DNA of 64,000 nucleotides from Streptomyces sp. M92 (GCF_028473745.1 NZ_CP101137.1:2170001-2234000), one strand, 5' to 3'. Numbered from the stretch's first letter, positions 30,811-40,142 are shown. Notes: generated by a model not told the origin, from the letters alone. Numbers and translations are program-made.

Positions 30811-31994
30811 GCGGGCCGGAGCGCCCGGCCCTGCCCGTGGTGATCGTCGGCGGACTGCACGCCGACGCCCGCAAGGCGGCCGTGGCCCGGCTCCTGGCCG
30901 ACGTGCCCGGCAGCGTCGTACTCCACCACGACCTCGCCACGGCTACCGCGGGCACGGTCGTACGGACCGTGCGGGACGCCACCGGCATCCGCTCCGCCGG
31001 TGAGGCGCCGCTCGTCAACGACTGCGCCTGCTGCGCCCTGCGCGAGGACCTCGTCCCCGAGCTGGCACGGCTCGCGCACGCCGGAGGCACCCCGCTGGCG
31101 GTCGTCGAGCTGTGGGACTCCGTGGAGCCCAAGGCGATGGCCGAGGTGGTGACGGCCGGCGGCTTCACCGTCACCGGCGTGATCACCGCCGTCGACCCGG
31201 CACTCGTGCTGCCGTACCTCGGCAACGGCGACGACCTCGCCGAGGGCGGTCTCGCCGCCGCGGCCACCGACCAGCGCACCGTCGCCGACACCTTCGCGCG
31301 CCAGCTGGAGTACGCCCCCGTCCTCGCCCTCGCCGACTCCCCTCAGGCCGACGACGAGGACCGCGAGCTGCTGGCCCAGCTCCACCCGACGGCCCGCCGG
31401 GTCCCGATCGGGCAGGGTGACCCGGCCGGCGGCCACGGAGACCGGAACGGCCCCTGCGCCCCGCTGGCCCGTGCCGCGCGGGCCGGGTTCGACGTCGAGG
31501 CCGCGGCCGCCGCCCAGCACCCGGCCTGCGCCCTGCTGCCCGCCGAGGCCGACGCGCACGGTGTCTCCACCCTGGTGTGGCACCGCCGCCGGCCCTTCCA
31601 CCCGGAGCGGCTCTACGCGGCGCTGGAGGACCTGACCTGTGCCGCGGCCCGCAGCCGGGGCCGGTTCTGGCTCGCCGACAAGGCGGACACGCTGCTGCAC
31701 TGGGACGCCGCGGGCGGGGCGTTGTGCGTGGAGAGCGCGGGGCCCTGGCTCGCCTCGCTGCCCGACGCCGCGTGGGAGATGGTCCCGCCCGTGCGCCGCG
31801 CCGCCGCCGCGCTGGACTGGCACCCGGAGCACGGCGACCGCTGCCAGCACCTGGTCTTCACGTCCCCCGGCCTCGACCGCGACGGCCTCGAACGGCTCCT
31901 GGAGTCGTGCCTGCTGACCGACGCCGAGTACGCCGCCGGGCAGGCCGCCTGGGAGCGCCTGCCGTCCGCCTTCGACACCCTCCTGGAGGTCTGA
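30807..31994 (+). CDS. COG0523 (CobW-like) GTPase-family protein, likely zinc metallochaperone, degenerate P-loop
   Basis: A 395-residue CobW/COG0523 protein. The family metal site appears as [12 protein letters not shown] near residue 72 (CxCC), and [13 protein letters not shown] follows near 112. The C-terminal CobW domain begins near residue 255 ([18 protein letters not shown]). The N-terminal P-loop, usually GFLGAGKT, reads [12 protein letters not shown], so the nucleotide site is degenerate. In Zur-controlled blocks these proteins are thought to deliver zinc to essential enzymes. The GTG overlaps the rpmE stop, and rpsR follows after six bases. Confidence 0.9.
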   Translation: MSGPERPALPVVIVGGLHADARKAAVARLLADVPGSVVLHHDLATATAGTVVRTVRDATGIRSAGEAPLVNDCACCALREDLVPELARLAHAGGTPLAVVELWDSVEPKAMAEVVTAGGFTVTGVITAVDPALVLPYLGNGDDLAEGGLAAAATDQRTVADTFARQLEYAPVLALADSPQADDEDRELLAQLHPTARRVPIGQGDPAGGHGDRNGPCAPLARAARAGFDVEAAAAAQHPACALLPAEADAHGVSTLVWHRRRPFHPERLYAALEDLTCAAARSRGRFWLADKADTLLHWDAAGGALCVESAGPWLASLPDAAWEMVPPVRRAAAALDWHPEHGDRCQHLVFTSPGLDRDGLERLLESCLLTDAEYAAGQAAWERLPSAFDTLLEV

Positions 31995-32000
31995 GACCCC

Positions 32001-32234
32001 ATGCCCCGCAAGAGCGACCGCAAGCCCGCCAAGCAGCGGCCCAATCCGCTGGACCAGGCGGGAGTGACGTACATCGACTACAAGGACACCGATCTGCTGC
32101 GGAAGTTCATCTCCGACCGCGGCAAGATCCGCAGCCGCCGCGTCACCCGGGTGACGTCCCAGCAGCAGCGGCAGCTGGCCAGGGCGATCAAGAACGCGCG
32201 GGAGATGGCGCTGCTGCCGTACTCCGTGCGCTGA
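32001..32234 (+). CDS. rpsR: 30S ribosomal protein S18 paralogue
   Basis: A 77-residue S18 ([49 protein letters not shown]). No Cys, as in the zinc-free paralogue. Last gene of the rightward zinc-starvation operon; a strong hairpin follows at 32267. Confidence 0.95.
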   Translation: MPRKSDRKPAKQRPNPLDQAGVTYIDYKDTDLLRKFISDRGKIRSRRVTRVTSQQQRQLARAIKNAREMALLPYSVR

Positions 32235-32540
32235 CCCGCGCCGCCGGCCGTCCACCGGCGCCGCGACCCGGGGGCCCGCTCGACCGAGCGGGCCCCCGGG
32301 TGTTGGTGCATGTTGTTGCATGTTCTCCGAATTCGGGGGCATACGGGGGAACGAGTTCTTCGGAGCGGGCGTCAAAGAGTGCAGGACTCGGTAAAGCGGT
32401 CGTCAAAGCTGTAACTGAGGGAACACCCCGCGTGCACGTGCATTTGCTCATGCATCTGCACGTGAACGGAGCTATGATCCGGATCAGTTGACCACTGCAT
32501 CAATGGCCACATCAGCCAGTGCACCACCGGGGAGCGACCT
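32235..32540. promoter_or_regulatory. Intergenic region with rpsR terminator and DUF397 promoter/operator
   Basis: A 34-base hairpin (32267-32300) terminates the rpsR operon. Further right are direct repeats around TGCATGTTGTTGCATGTT (32308-32325) and GTCAAAG (near 32370 and 32402). Upstream of the DUF397 gene is GTGCACGTGCAT (32432-32443), which recurs inverted at 33490-33501, then CATCTGCACGTG (32453-32464) and a good -10 TATGAT (32473-32478). Confidence 0.6.
32267..32300 (+). terminator. Terminator after the zinc-starvation operon
   Basis: A 15-base-pair GC stem (arms 32267-32281 and 32286-32300) with a four-base loop, followed by TGTTGG. Confidence 0.85.
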
Positions 32541-32819
32541 GTGGACCACGACGGGTACGACGTGTACGCCGCTGACGACGCGTCCGGCGTGTACAACGGC
32601 ATGGCCGCCGCGCAGTTGCACGACGTGGCCTGGCAGAAGAGCCGGCACAGCAACTCGCAGGGGTCGTGCGTGGAGTTCGCGCGGCTGCCCGACGGCGCGG
32701 TGGCGGTGCGCAACTCCCGCTTCCCCGACGGGCCGGCGCTCGTCTACACGCGCGCAGAGATCGAGGCCATGCTGCTGGGCGTCAAGGACGGCGAGTTCGA
32801 CCACCTGGTCACGAGCTGA
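32541..32819 (+). CDS. DUF397 domain protein (WhiJ-like system)
   Basis: A 92-residue protein with one DUF397 domain (WQKSRHSNSQGSCVEFARL, VAVRNSRFPDGPALVYTRAE). DUF397 proteins pair with XRE/DUF5753 regulators and often an anti-sigma-like ATPase, as in WhiJ and AbaA-like loci that affect development and antibiotic production in Streptomyces. The GTG at 32541 follows GGGGAG. The partner regulator is at 33719-34579 and the ATPase at 32898-33398. Confidence 0.9.
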   Translation: MDHDGYDVYAADDASGVYNGMAAAQLHDVAWQKSRHSNSQGSCVEFARLPDGAVAVRNSRFPDGPALVYTRAEIEAMLLGVKDGEFDHLVTS

Positions 32820-32897
32820 CACGTGTGCGGCCGCGGCGCGGAAAGGCGCCGCGGACACAGCAGGCACCGCGGGCGCCACAGGCCCCCCGGCGGCGGG

Positions 32898-33398
32898 TCA
32901 CACGCCGGGCTGCGGGAGCCGGAACAGCGCCCAGACCACCTTCCCGTCGAGCGTCCCGGCGAGCGGGTGCCAGCCCCAGCCGTCGCTGAAGGAGTCGACC
33001 AGGAACAGTCCCCGGCCCGACTCCGCCGAGAAGTCGTCCGTCTCGCGGGCCACCGGGCTGTCGTGACTGGGGTCGCGCACCGCGCACACCAGCCGCTCGG
33101 GCCAGCGCATCAGATGCAGCCGGACGGGACCGTTCTGCTCGGCGGTGCGCGGTGTGTCGGCGGGCAGCGCGTGGCGCAGGGCGTTGGTGACGAGTTCGGA
33201 GACCACGAGGCAGACGTCGTCGAAACGGTCGCCCATGCCCCAGCCGTCGAGCGTCCTGCGGGTGAACCCCCGGGCCTCGCGCACCGCTTCGAATCTCGGT
33301 GGCAGGGCACAGGAGGCGGCGTTGGAGACGGCCGCGGGGTCGAGTGGTGGAAGGCCCTGCCGTAACGGCTCGAGCATGGTCGATCCATTCGTCCCCAT
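32898..33398 (-). CDS. HATPase_c anti-sigma-factor-like ATP-binding protein
   Basis: About 166 residues with the GHKL ATPase fold of RsbW/SpoIIAB-like proteins: N-box VVSELVTNALRHA near residue 72, and the G-box region SGRGLFLVDSFSDGWGWHP near residue 128. Such small proteins are common beside DUF397/XRE pairs. The ATG at 33398 has GGGAG eight bases upstream; a GTG at 33407 falls within that site and is less likely. It may act on a sigma factor or only as a partner of the neighbouring regulator. Confidence 0.88.
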   Translation of the reverse strand: MGTNGSTMLEPLRQGLPPLDPAAVSNAASCALPPRFEAVREARGFTRRTLDGWGMGDRFDDVCLVVSELVTNALRHALPADTPRTAEQNGPVRLHLMRWPERLVCAVRDPSHDSPVARETDDFSAESGRGLFLVDSFSDGWGWHPLAGTLDGKVVWALFRLPQPGV

Positions 33399-33718
33399 GC
33401 GAGGCACTCCCGAAATTCGCGGTCCGAGGCGATGCGGCGCGGTGGTGCGGGACCATGGTTTCGGATGCGTACCGCAGATGCAAGGGCAGATGCACGTGCA
33501 CGTGACCGAAATGGACCTGCCCGTACCGCTTGTTGGTCAATTTTTCCGTCATCTTCGCCCGCTCTTCACCTCCGTCCGCGGCTGGTTCCAGGCCGTTCGG
33601 TGCATGATCCTGTGCGTTTCCTTTGGCTCGATTCCGTTTCCGTAACCGGACGAGTACTGCTCGGAGTGTTTTAGTGGCAGACTTCGGCCCCTGAAGACGG
33701 TTGGGGAGGCTGGCGAAC
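33399..33718. promoter_or_regulatory. Divergent region between ATPase gene and XRE regulator gene
   Basis: A 320-base gap of lower GC. It contains GCAGATGCACGTGCACGTGA (33486-33505), which carries the reverse complement of the 12-mer found upstream of the DUF397 gene. A CGAG-tactg-CTCG dyad lies near 33650-33662, followed by TTTAGT near 33669, a possible -10 for the regulator. No gene is supported here. Confidence 0.55.
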
Positions 33719-34579
33719 GTGAGCGCGGGAGAGCCCGGATCGGTGGTGCGGCGCATGCTGCTCGGATCACAACTCAGGCGACTGCGTGAGACGCGGGGGA
33801 TCACGCGGGAGGCGGCGGGCTACTCGATCCGCGCCTCCGAATCGAAGATCAGCCGGATGGAGCTGGGCCGGGTGAGCTTCAAGACGAGGGACGTCGAGGA
33901 CCTGCTGACGCTGTACGGCATCACGGACGAGCAGGAGCGCGACTCCCTGCTCTCCCTCGCCAAGGAGGCCAATGTCGCGGGCTGGTGGCACAGTTACTCC
34001 GACGTGCTGCCCAGCTGGTTCCCCACCTACGTGGGCCTGGAGGGCGCCGCCTCGCTGATCCGGGTCTACGAGGTGCAGTTCGTGCACGGCCTGCTCCAGA
34101 CCGAGGAGTACGCCCGCGCGGTCGTCCGGCGCGGCATGAAGGGCGCCGGCGAGGAGGACGTCGAGCGGCGGGTGACGCTGCGCCTGGAGCGGCAGAAGCA
34201 CCTCGTCGCCGAGAACGCGCCCGAGTTCCACATCGTCCTGGACGAGGCCGCGCTGCGCCGCCCGTACGGCGACCGCGCGGTGATGCGCGGCCAGCTCCAG
34301 CACCTCATCGAGATGTCGGAGCGGCCCAACATCCGGCTCCAGGTCATGCCGTTCGGCTTCGGCGGGCACTCCGGTGAGAGTGGCGCGTTCACGATCCTCA
34401 GCTTCCCCGAGTCCGACCTCTCGGACGTCGTGTACCTGGAGCAGCTGACCAGCGCCCTGTACCTCGACAAGGGCGAGGACGTCACCCAGTACGAGACCGC
34501 GCTGAAGGAACTCCAGCAGGACAGCCCGGGGCCGGACGAGAGCCGGGACCTTCTCCGAGGGCTTCTCCAACTCTCCTGA
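33719..34579 (+). CDS. XRE-family regulator with DUF5753 (WhiJ-like)
   Basis: A 286-residue regulator. The N-terminal helix-turn-helix lies at residues 15-75 (LGSQLRRLRETRGITREAAG, then IRASESKISRMELGRVSF); the rest is the DUF5753 domain (VQFVHGLLQTEEYARAVV, ALRRPYGDRAVMRGQLQHLI, IRLQVMPFGFGGHSG). Proteins of this type bind DNA and respond through a DUF397 partner. The GTG at 33719 is chosen; GGGGAGG lies about 10 bases upstream. The shared GTGCACGTGCAT elements upstream of this locus's genes are candidate binding sites. Confidence 0.9.
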   Translation: MSAGEPGSVVRRMLLGSQLRRLRETRGITREAAGYSIRASESKISRMELGRVSFKTRDVEDLLTLYGITDEQERDSLLSLAKEANVAGWWHSYSDVLPSWFPTYVGLEGAASLIRVYEVQFVHGLLQTEEYARAVVRRGMKGAGEEDVERRVTLRLERQKHLVAENAPEFHIVLDEAALRRPYGDRAVMRGQLQHLIEMSERPNIRLQVMPFGFGGHSGESGAFTILSFPESDLSDVVYLEQLTSALYLDKGEDVTQYETALKELQQDSPGPDESRDLLRGLLQLS

Positions 34580-34661
34580 AACGTAAGTACGATGACGCCC
34601 AATCAGGCCGTCGGCTCACGGACGTGACGGCCGGCGGCAGCTATGGGGATTGAGGGATCAC

Positions 34662-36122
34662 ATGTCGTCGTACTTCACCGACCTCGCCCAGCAGTACATC
34701 GACGGCGAGTGGCGCCCGGGCACCGGCTCCTGGGACATCATCGACTTCAACCCGTACGACAACGAGAAGCTGGCCTCGGTCACGATAGCCACCGTCGACG
34801 AGGTCGACGCCGCCTACCGGGCCGCCGAGCGCGCGCAGAAGCAGTGGGCGGCGACCAACCCGTACGCCCGCCGCGCGGTGTTCGAGAAGGTGCTGCGCCT
34901 GGTCGAGGAGCGCGAGGGCGAGATCAGCGACGCGATCGTCGCCGAGCTCGGCGGCACCCGCCTGAAGGCCGCCTTCGAGCTGCACCTGGCCAAGGAGTTC
35001 CTGCGCGAGGCGGTGCACCTGTCGCTGGCGCCCGAGGGACGGATCATCCCGTCGCCGGTCGACGGCAAGGAGAACCGTGTCTACCGGGTGCCGGTCGGTG
35101 TCGTGGGCGTCATCAGCCCCTTCAACTTCCCCTTCCTGCTCTCCCTCAAGTCGGTCGCCCCCGCCCTCGCCCTCGGCAACGGCGTCGTCCTCAAGCCGCA
35201 CCAGAACACGCCGGTCGTGGGCGGCACCCTGGTCGCGAAGCTCTTCGAGGACGCCGGCCTGCCGGGCGGCCTGCTGAACGTGGTCGTCACCGACATCGCG
35301 GAGATCGGCGACGCCTTCCTGGAGCACCCCGTCCCCAAGGTGATCTCCTTCACCGGCTCGGACAAGGTCGGCCGCCACGTGGCCACCGTCTGCGCCGCGA
35401 ACTTCAAGCGCTCGGTGCTCGAACTGGGCGGCAACAGCGCGCTGGTGGTCCTCGACGACGCGGACGTCGACTACGCGGTCGACGCGGCCGTCTTCAGCCG
35501 GTTCGTCCACCAGGGCCAGGTCTGCATGGCCGCCAACCGCGTCCTGGTCGACCGCGCGGTCGCCGACGAGTTCACCGAGAAGTTCGTCGCCAAGGTCGCC
35601 GGTCTCAAGGCGGGCGACCCCCGCGACCCGTCGACGGTCATCGGGCCGGTGATCAACTCCTCGCAGGCGGACGCCCTGACGGCCGTCGTCGAGCAGGCGC
35701 TGGCCGAGGGCGCCACCGCCCTGGTGCGCGGCACGGTCACGGACAACCTGGTCGAGCCGTCGGTCCTGACCGGCCTGCCCGCCGGCTCCGCCCTGCTGCG
35801 GCAGGAGGTCTTCGGGCCGGTCGCCTTCCTCGTCCCCTTCGACGGCGAGGAGGAGGCCGTACGCCTGGTCAACGACACCCCTTACGGCCTGAGCGGCGCC
35901 GTGCACACGGGGAACGTCGAGCGCGGCGTCAACTTCGCCAAGCGGATCGACACCGGCATGTTCCACGTGAACGACGGCACCGTGCACGACGAGCCGATCG
36001 TGCCGTTCGGCGGCGAGAAGCACTCCGGCATCGGCCGCCTCAACGGCGACACCATGCTGGACGCCTTCACCACTCAGAAGTGGATCTCGGTGCAGCACGG
36101 GCGCAGCGGGTTCCCGTTCTAG
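34662..36122 (+). CDS. Aldehyde dehydrogenase family protein
   Basis: A 486-residue NAD(P)-dependent aldehyde dehydrogenase. The cofactor region is GVISPFNFPFLLSLK, the Rossmann glycine segment is SFTGSDKVGR, the general base Glu is in SVLELGGNSALVV near residue 255, and the nucleophile Cys in HQGQVCMAANR near 290. The C-terminal PFGGEKHSGIGR is typical. It resembles benzaldehyde/vanillin dehydrogenases, so an aromatic or medium-chain aldehyde is the likely substrate. ATG at 34662 with TTGAGGG upstream. It stands alone between the XRE regulator and the PadR regulator. Confidence 0.9.
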   Translation: MSSYFTDLAQQYIDGEWRPGTGSWDIIDFNPYDNEKLASVTIATVDEVDAAYRAAERAQKQWAATNPYARRAVFEKVLRLVEEREGEISDAIVAELGGTRLKAAFELHLAKEFLREAVHLSLAPEGRIIPSPVDGKENRVYRVPVGVVGVISPFNFPFLLSLKSVAPALALGNGVVLKPHQNTPVVGGTLVAKLFEDAGLPGGLLNVVVTDIAEIGDAFLEHPVPKVISFTGSDKVGRHVATVCAANFKRSVLELGGNSALVVLDDADVDYAVDAAVFSRFVHQGQVCMAANRVLVDRAVADEFTEKFVAKVAGLKAGDPRDPSTVIGPVINSSQADALTAVVEQALAEGATALVRGTVTDNLVEPSVLTGLPAGSALLRQEVFGPVAFLVPFDGEEEAVRLVNDTPYGLSGAVHTGNVERGVNFAKRIDTGMFHVNDGTVHDEPIVPFGGEKHSGIGRLNGDTMLDAFTTQKWISVQHGRSGFPF

Positions 36123-36153
36123 TCCGGGTCCCGGGTCGGCCTAGTCTGGACCC

Positions 36154-36795
36154 ATGTCAGTGATCCGTCTCCTGGTGCTCGGCGCGGTCCGCCAGCACGG
36201 TCGGGCCCACGGCTACCAGGTGCGCAACGACCTGGAGTACTGGGGCGCGCACGAGTGGTCCAACGCCAAGCCCGGCTCGATCTACCACGCGCTGAAGCAG
36301 ATGGCCAAGCAGGGCCTGCTGCACGCGCACGAGATCGCCCCGTCGACCGCCGGCGGCCCGCCGCGCACCGAGTACGAGATCACCGAGCAGGGCACGGAGG
36401 AGTACTTCACCCTGCTCAGGGAGTCCCTCACCGCCTACGACCAGAAGCCCGACGTGCTCTCCGCCGGGCTCGGTCTCATGGTCGACCTCGGGCGCGAGGA
36501 GGTGCTCGGCCTCCTCGAGGAGCGGATCCGCGCCATCCAGAAGTGGCGCCGGTCCGTCACCGAGTACTACACGCCCGAGGACGGCCCCGCACAGCTGGGC
36601 CACATCGGCGAGATCATGAACTTCTGGGTGCACTCCGCCGACACCGGCGCCGAGTGGACCCGCGCGCTGATCGAGCGCATCCGGGGCGGTGCGTACACCT
36701 TCGCCGGAGAGGGCGAGCCGTTCGTCGGGGTCCTGGGCGAGGGCGAGGAGAACCCGTACGGGGCGGGGGAGCCGCACCCCGGAGACCGGGGTTGA
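36154..36795 (+). CDS. PadR-family transcriptional regulator
   Basis: A 213-residue PadR protein. The winged helix covers residues 3-85 (IRLLVLGAVRQHGRAHGYQV, PGSIYHALKQMAKQGLL, RTEYEITEQG), followed by a helical dimerisation domain. PadR proteins near ABC exporters usually repress them and release DNA when a drug binds. It lies just upstream of a two-gene exporter, with two copies of a TAGTCAA-gt-TTGACTA dyad between them. The ATG at 36154 gives the usual length. Confidence 0.92.
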   Translation: MSVIRLLVLGAVRQHGRAHGYQVRNDLEYWGAHEWSNAKPGSIYHALKQMAKQGLLHAHEIAPSTAGGPPRTEYEITEQGTEEYFTLLRESLTAYDQKPDVLSAGLGLMVDLGREEVLGLLEERIRAIQKWRRSVTEYYTPEDGPAQLGHIGEIMNFWVHSADTGAEWTRALIERIRGGAYTFAGEGEPFVGVLGEGEENPYGAGEPHPGDRG

Positions 36796-36809
36796 CGGAT
36801 CATCTTGAC

Positions 36810-36876
36810 TAATCAAGTTTGACTAAGCGCCTCGACGGGCATACGCTCTCCGCGAGCAAGTAGTCAAGTTTGACTA
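36810..36876. promoter_or_regulatory. Paired PadR-type operators before the ABC exporter
   Basis: The dyad TAGTCAAGTTTGACTA is perfect at 36861-36876 and present with one change (TAATCAAGTTTGACTA) at 36810-36825. The copies are 51 bases apart, about five helical turns, bracketing the place where the exporter promoter must be. The likely ligand is the adjacent PadR protein. Confidence 0.8.
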
Positions 36877-36897
36877 ACCGAGCTTCGAGGAGAGTAA

Positions 36898-37848
36898 GTG
36901 ACCGACGCGGCGATCACCGTCGAAGGGGCACGCAAGAAGTACGGCGTCAAGCACGCGCTGGACGGTCTCGACCTCACGGTCGCGCGGGGCACGGTGCACG
37001 GGATCCTGGGCCCGAACGGCGCGGGCAAGACCACCCTGGTCCGCATCCTGTCCACCCTGCTCCGCCCGGACGCGGGACGCGTCGAGGTGGCCGGCCACGA
37101 CGTCGTCACCCGGGCGTACGCCGTGCGCCTGCGCATCGGCCTGCTGGGTCAGCACGCCGCGCTCGACGAGGAGCTCGGCGGCCGGCAGAACCTGGAGCTG
37201 TTCGGCCGCCTGCACCACCTGGGCGCCCGCCGGGCACGCGCGCGTGCCGACGAACTCCTGGCCCGTTTCGACCTCACCGAGACCGGACGCAAACCGGTCA
37301 GCGCCTACAGCGGCGGCATGCGGCGCCGCCTGGATCTGGCCGCGTCCCTCATCACCGACCCGGAGGTGCTCTTCCTGGACGAACCGACCACCGGCCTCGA
37401 CCCGCGCGGCCGGGCGGAGGTGTGGGACTCCGTCCGCTCCCTGGTCGGCGGCGGTACGACGGTCCTGCTCACCACCCAGTACCTGGAGGAGGCCGACCAG
37501 CTCGCCGACCGGATCTCGGTCGTCGACGCCGGCCGGGTCGTCGCCGACGGCACGGCCGACGAACTCAAGGCCGTCGTCGGCGGCGACCGCGTCGACATCG
37601 TCCTGCGCGACGCCGGGCAGCTCGGCGCCGCCCTCGCCCTGCTGCCGCTCACCGACGCCCGCGTGGACGCCGACCGCCGACTGATCAGCGCACCCGTCAC
37701 CGACCGGATGACGGCCCTCGCAGGCGTCGTACGGGCGCTGCAGGAGGCCGGTCTGGAGGCCGAGGACGTGGCCCTGCGCCGCCCGACCCTGGACGAGGTC
37801 TTCCTGCACCTCACCGACCGTCCCGACCGCATCAAGGAGGCCGCGTGA
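36898..37848 (+). CDS. ABC exporter ATP-binding protein, DrrA-like
   Basis: A 316-residue ABC ATPase of the daunorubicin-resistance type. Walker [11 protein letters not shown] near residue 40, Q-loop [10 protein letters not shown], signature [12 protein letters not shown] near 137, Walker [17 protein letters not shown] near 160, and the H-loop region [14 protein letters not shown]. The C-terminal 80 residues are the DrrA-specific extension. GTG start with GAGGAG upstream. It works with the permease encoded next (GTGA overlap) and is probably repressed by the PadR protein. Confidence 0.95.
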   Translation: MTDAAITVEGARKKYGVKHALDGLDLTVARGTVHGILGPNGAGKTTLVRILSTLLRPDAGRVEVAGHDVVTRAYAVRLRIGLLGQHAALDEELGGRQNLELFGRLHHLGARRARARADELLARFDLTETGRKPVSAYSGGMRRRLDLAASLITDPEVLFLDEPTTGLDPRGRAEVWDSVRSLVGGGTTVLLTTQYLEEADQLADRISVVDAGRVVADGTADELKAVVGGDRVDIVLRDAGQLGAALALLPLTDARVDADRRLISAPVTDRMTALAGVVRALQEAGLEAEDVALRRPTLDEVFLHLTDRPDRIKEAA

Positions 37849-38606
37849 CCACCTTCGCCCTGACCGACTCCTGGACCATGACCCGCCGGGAGCTGGCCCG
37901 CTGGGCGCGGCAGCCGGTCCCGGTCGTCGTCAACCTGGTCTTCCCGGTCATGCTGCTGCTGATGTTCGGCTACCTGGTCGGCGGCGGCCGCGGCGTGAGC
38001 GGCGAGTACGTCGACTACCTCGTCCCCGGGATGCTCGCGCTCACCATGGCCTTCGGCCTGGAGGGCACGATGATCGCCGTCACCCGGGACCTCGACAAGG
38101 GCGTCGTCGACCGGTTCCGCTCCCTGCCCATGACCAACGGCGCGGTGCTGGTGGGCCGCTCGGCCGCCGACATGCTCCAGTCGGTGGCCGGCCTCGCGGT
38201 GCTGCTCGCCGTCGGGTACGCGCTCGGCTGGCGGGCGCACGGCAGCGCAGGCGCCTTCCTGGGCGCGGTGGGCCTGCTGCTGCTCTTCCGGTTCGCGATG
38301 CTCTGGGTCGGCATCCACCTGGCCCTCGTCGCGGGGAAGCCGGAGATGGTGCAGGCGGTGCAGATCCTGGTCTGGCCGGTCGGCTTCCTCTCCAACGCCT
38401 TCGCCACCCCGGACGCCATGCCGGGCTGGCTGGGCACGTTCGTCCAGTGGAACCCGATGTCCCAGACCGCGACCGCCGTACGCGACCTGTTCGGCAGCCC
38501 CGGCGGCGAGAGCGGCCACGTGTGGGCGGCGGTCGTGTGGCCGCTGGCCATCCTGGCGGTGTTCTTCCCGCTGGCGGTACGCCGCTTCGCCCGTCTGAGC
38601 CGGTAG
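37845..38606 (+). CDS. ABC exporter permease, DrrB-like (ABC-2 type)
   Basis: A 253-residue membrane protein with about six hydrophobic segments ([88 protein letters not shown]). The ABC-2 transporter pattern [10 protein letters not shown] and RFRSLPM is visible. It forms the export channel for the upstream ATPase; the substrate may be a drug or a lipid-like metabolite. GTG start overlaps the ATPase stop. Confidence 0.93.
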   Translation: MTTFALTDSWTMTRRELARWARQPVPVVVNLVFPVMLLLMFGYLVGGGRGVSGEYVDYLVPGMLALTMAFGLEGTMIAVTRDLDKGVVDRFRSLPMTNGAVLVGRSAADMLQSVAGLAVLLAVGYALGWRAHGSAGAFLGAVGLLLLFRFAMLWVGIHLALVAGKPEMVQAVQILVWPVGFLSNAFATPDAMPGWLGTFVQWNPMSQTATAVRDLFGSPGGESGHVWAAVVWPLAILAVFFPLAVRRFARLSR

Positions 38607-38620
38607 CCGCGGCTTCGGCG

Positions 38621-38683
38621 ACCACCGGTCTCAGTGGCGGGACCACCGGTCTCAGTGGCGGGACCACCGGTCTCAGTGGTGGA
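38621..38683. repeat. Three 21-bp tandem repeats overlapping the 3' end of the glutamate decarboxylase gene
   Basis: The unit ACCACCGGTCTCAGTGGCGG plus G occurs at 38621, 38642 and 38663 (the last with small changes). The third unit contains the stop codon of the leftward gadB gene. The array lies between convergent genes and may act as an RNA terminator element; each unit contains a CCAC/GTGG dyad. Confidence 0.9.
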
Positions 38684-40100
38684 AACCGGTGGCCGCACCC
38701 CTGTCCCGGGTCAGCGGGTGCGGCTGCCGGCGCAGCTCCGGCAGCAGCCGTTCCAGCTCCTCCACCAGGAGGTCCGCCATGTCGGCCGAGAAGCCGTTGC
38801 GGCACACCACGCGCAGCACGGACAGGTCCTCGCGGTGTGGCGGGAAGGTGTACGCGGGCACCAGCCAGCCGCCTTCCCGCAGCCGCCGGGAGACGTCGAA
38901 CACGTCGTACGCCGTCACGTCACCGGCCGTGGTGAAGGCGAAGACCGGCAGCTGGTCGCCGCGCGTCAGCAGCCGGAAGTCGCCGAGCGCCGCCACCCGG
39001 TCGGCGAGCCCCCGCGCGATGTCCCGCGACGCCTGCTGCACCGCCCGGTAGCCCTCCCGCCCCAGCCGCAGGAACGTGTAGTACTGCGCGACCACCTGCG
39101 CGCCGGGCCGGGAGAAGTTCAGCGCGAAGGTCGGCATGTCGCCGCCCAGGTAGTTGACCCGGAAGACCAGCTCCTCGGGCAGCGCGTCCGCCTCCCGCCA
39201 CAGCGCCCAGCCCACGCCCGGGTAGACCAGCCCGTACTTGTGCCCCGAGGTGTTGATCGACGCGACCCTCGGCAGCCGGAAGTCCCACACCAGGTCCTCG
39301 TCCAGGAAGGGCGCGACCATGCCACCGGAGGCGCCGTCGACGTGGACCGGGACGTCGAGCCCGGTCCGCTCCTGGAGGGCGTCCAGGGCGGCGCACAGGT
39401 CGGCGACCGGCTCGTAGGACCCGTCGAAGGTGGAGCCGAGGATGCCGACGACCCCGATGGTGTTCTCGTCGCACAGCTCGGCGGCGGCCCGCGGGTCGAG
39501 GTGGAAGCGGTCGCCCTCCAACGGGACCTGCCGGGCCTCCACCTCCCAGAAGGTGCAGAACTTCTCCCAGCAGACCTGGACGTTCACACCCATCACGAGA
39601 TTGGGCCGGGCGTCCTTGGAGGGGTACCGGTCGGCGTTGCGCAGCGCCCAGCGCCGCTTCAGCGCCATCCCGGCCAGCATGCACGCCTCGCTCGACCCGG
39701 TCGTCGAGCAGCCCACGGCCGCAGTCGGGTCCGGCGCGTGCCACAGGTCGGCGAGCATCGCCACGCAGCGCCGCTCCAGCTCGGCGGTGCGCGGGTACTC
39801 GTCCTTGTCGATCATGTTCTTGTCGCGGCACTCGGCCATCAGCACCCCGGCCTGGGGCTCCATCCAGGTGGTGACGAAGGTGGCCAGGTTCAGCCGGGCG
39901 TTGCCGTCGAGCATCAGCTCGTCGTGGACCAGGCGGTACGCGGTCTGCGGCGGCAGCGGGGAGTCGGGGAGGCGGTGCGTGGGCGGGGCCTCGGTCATGC
40001 CGCCGAGGGGGTTCGCCTGGCCGTGGAACGGGTTCACGGCGAGCCGGCGCCGGGCGCGCTCTGCGTCCTGCGGCGGGTGGGGCCCGTGATGCAGTGGCAT
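38673..40100 (-). CDS. gadB: Glutamate decarboxylase
   Basis: A 475-residue PLP decarboxylase of group II. The PLP lysine is in INTSGHKYGLVYPGVGW near residue 285, with VGCSTTGSSEACMLAG near 130 and VHVDGASGG near 255. It converts L-glutamate to GABA and CO2, giving acid tolerance or GABA. ATG at 40098-40100; the frame is open further upstream but that part overlaps the tipA promoter and gene. Convergent with the exporter and divergent from tipA. Confidence 0.92.
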   Translation of the reverse strand: MPLHHGPHPPQDAERARRRLAVNPFHGQANPLGGMTEAPPTHRLPDSPLPPQTAYRLVHDELMLDGNARLNLATFVTTWMEPQAGVLMAECRDKNMIDKDEYPRTAELERRCVAMLADLWHAPDPTAAVGCSTTGSSEACMLAGMALKRRWALRNADRYPSKDARPNLVMGVNVQVCWEKFCTFWEVEARQVPLEGDRFHLDPRAAAELCDENTIGVVGILGSTFDGSYEPVADLCAALDALQERTGLDVPVHVDGASGGMVAPFLDEDLVWDFRLPRVASINTSGHKYGLVYPGVGWALWREADALPEELVFRVNYLGGDMPTFALNFSRPGAQVVAQYYTFLRLGREGYRAVQQASRDIARGLADRVAALGDFRLLTRGDQLPVFAFTTAGDVTAYDVFDVSRRLREGGWLVPAYTFPPHREDLSVLRVVCRNGFSADMADLLVEELERLLPELRRQPHPLTRDRGAATGFHH

Positions 40101-40142
40101 GTGACCGACGGTAGGTCCGGGACCCGGGCCGCGCACCCGGGC

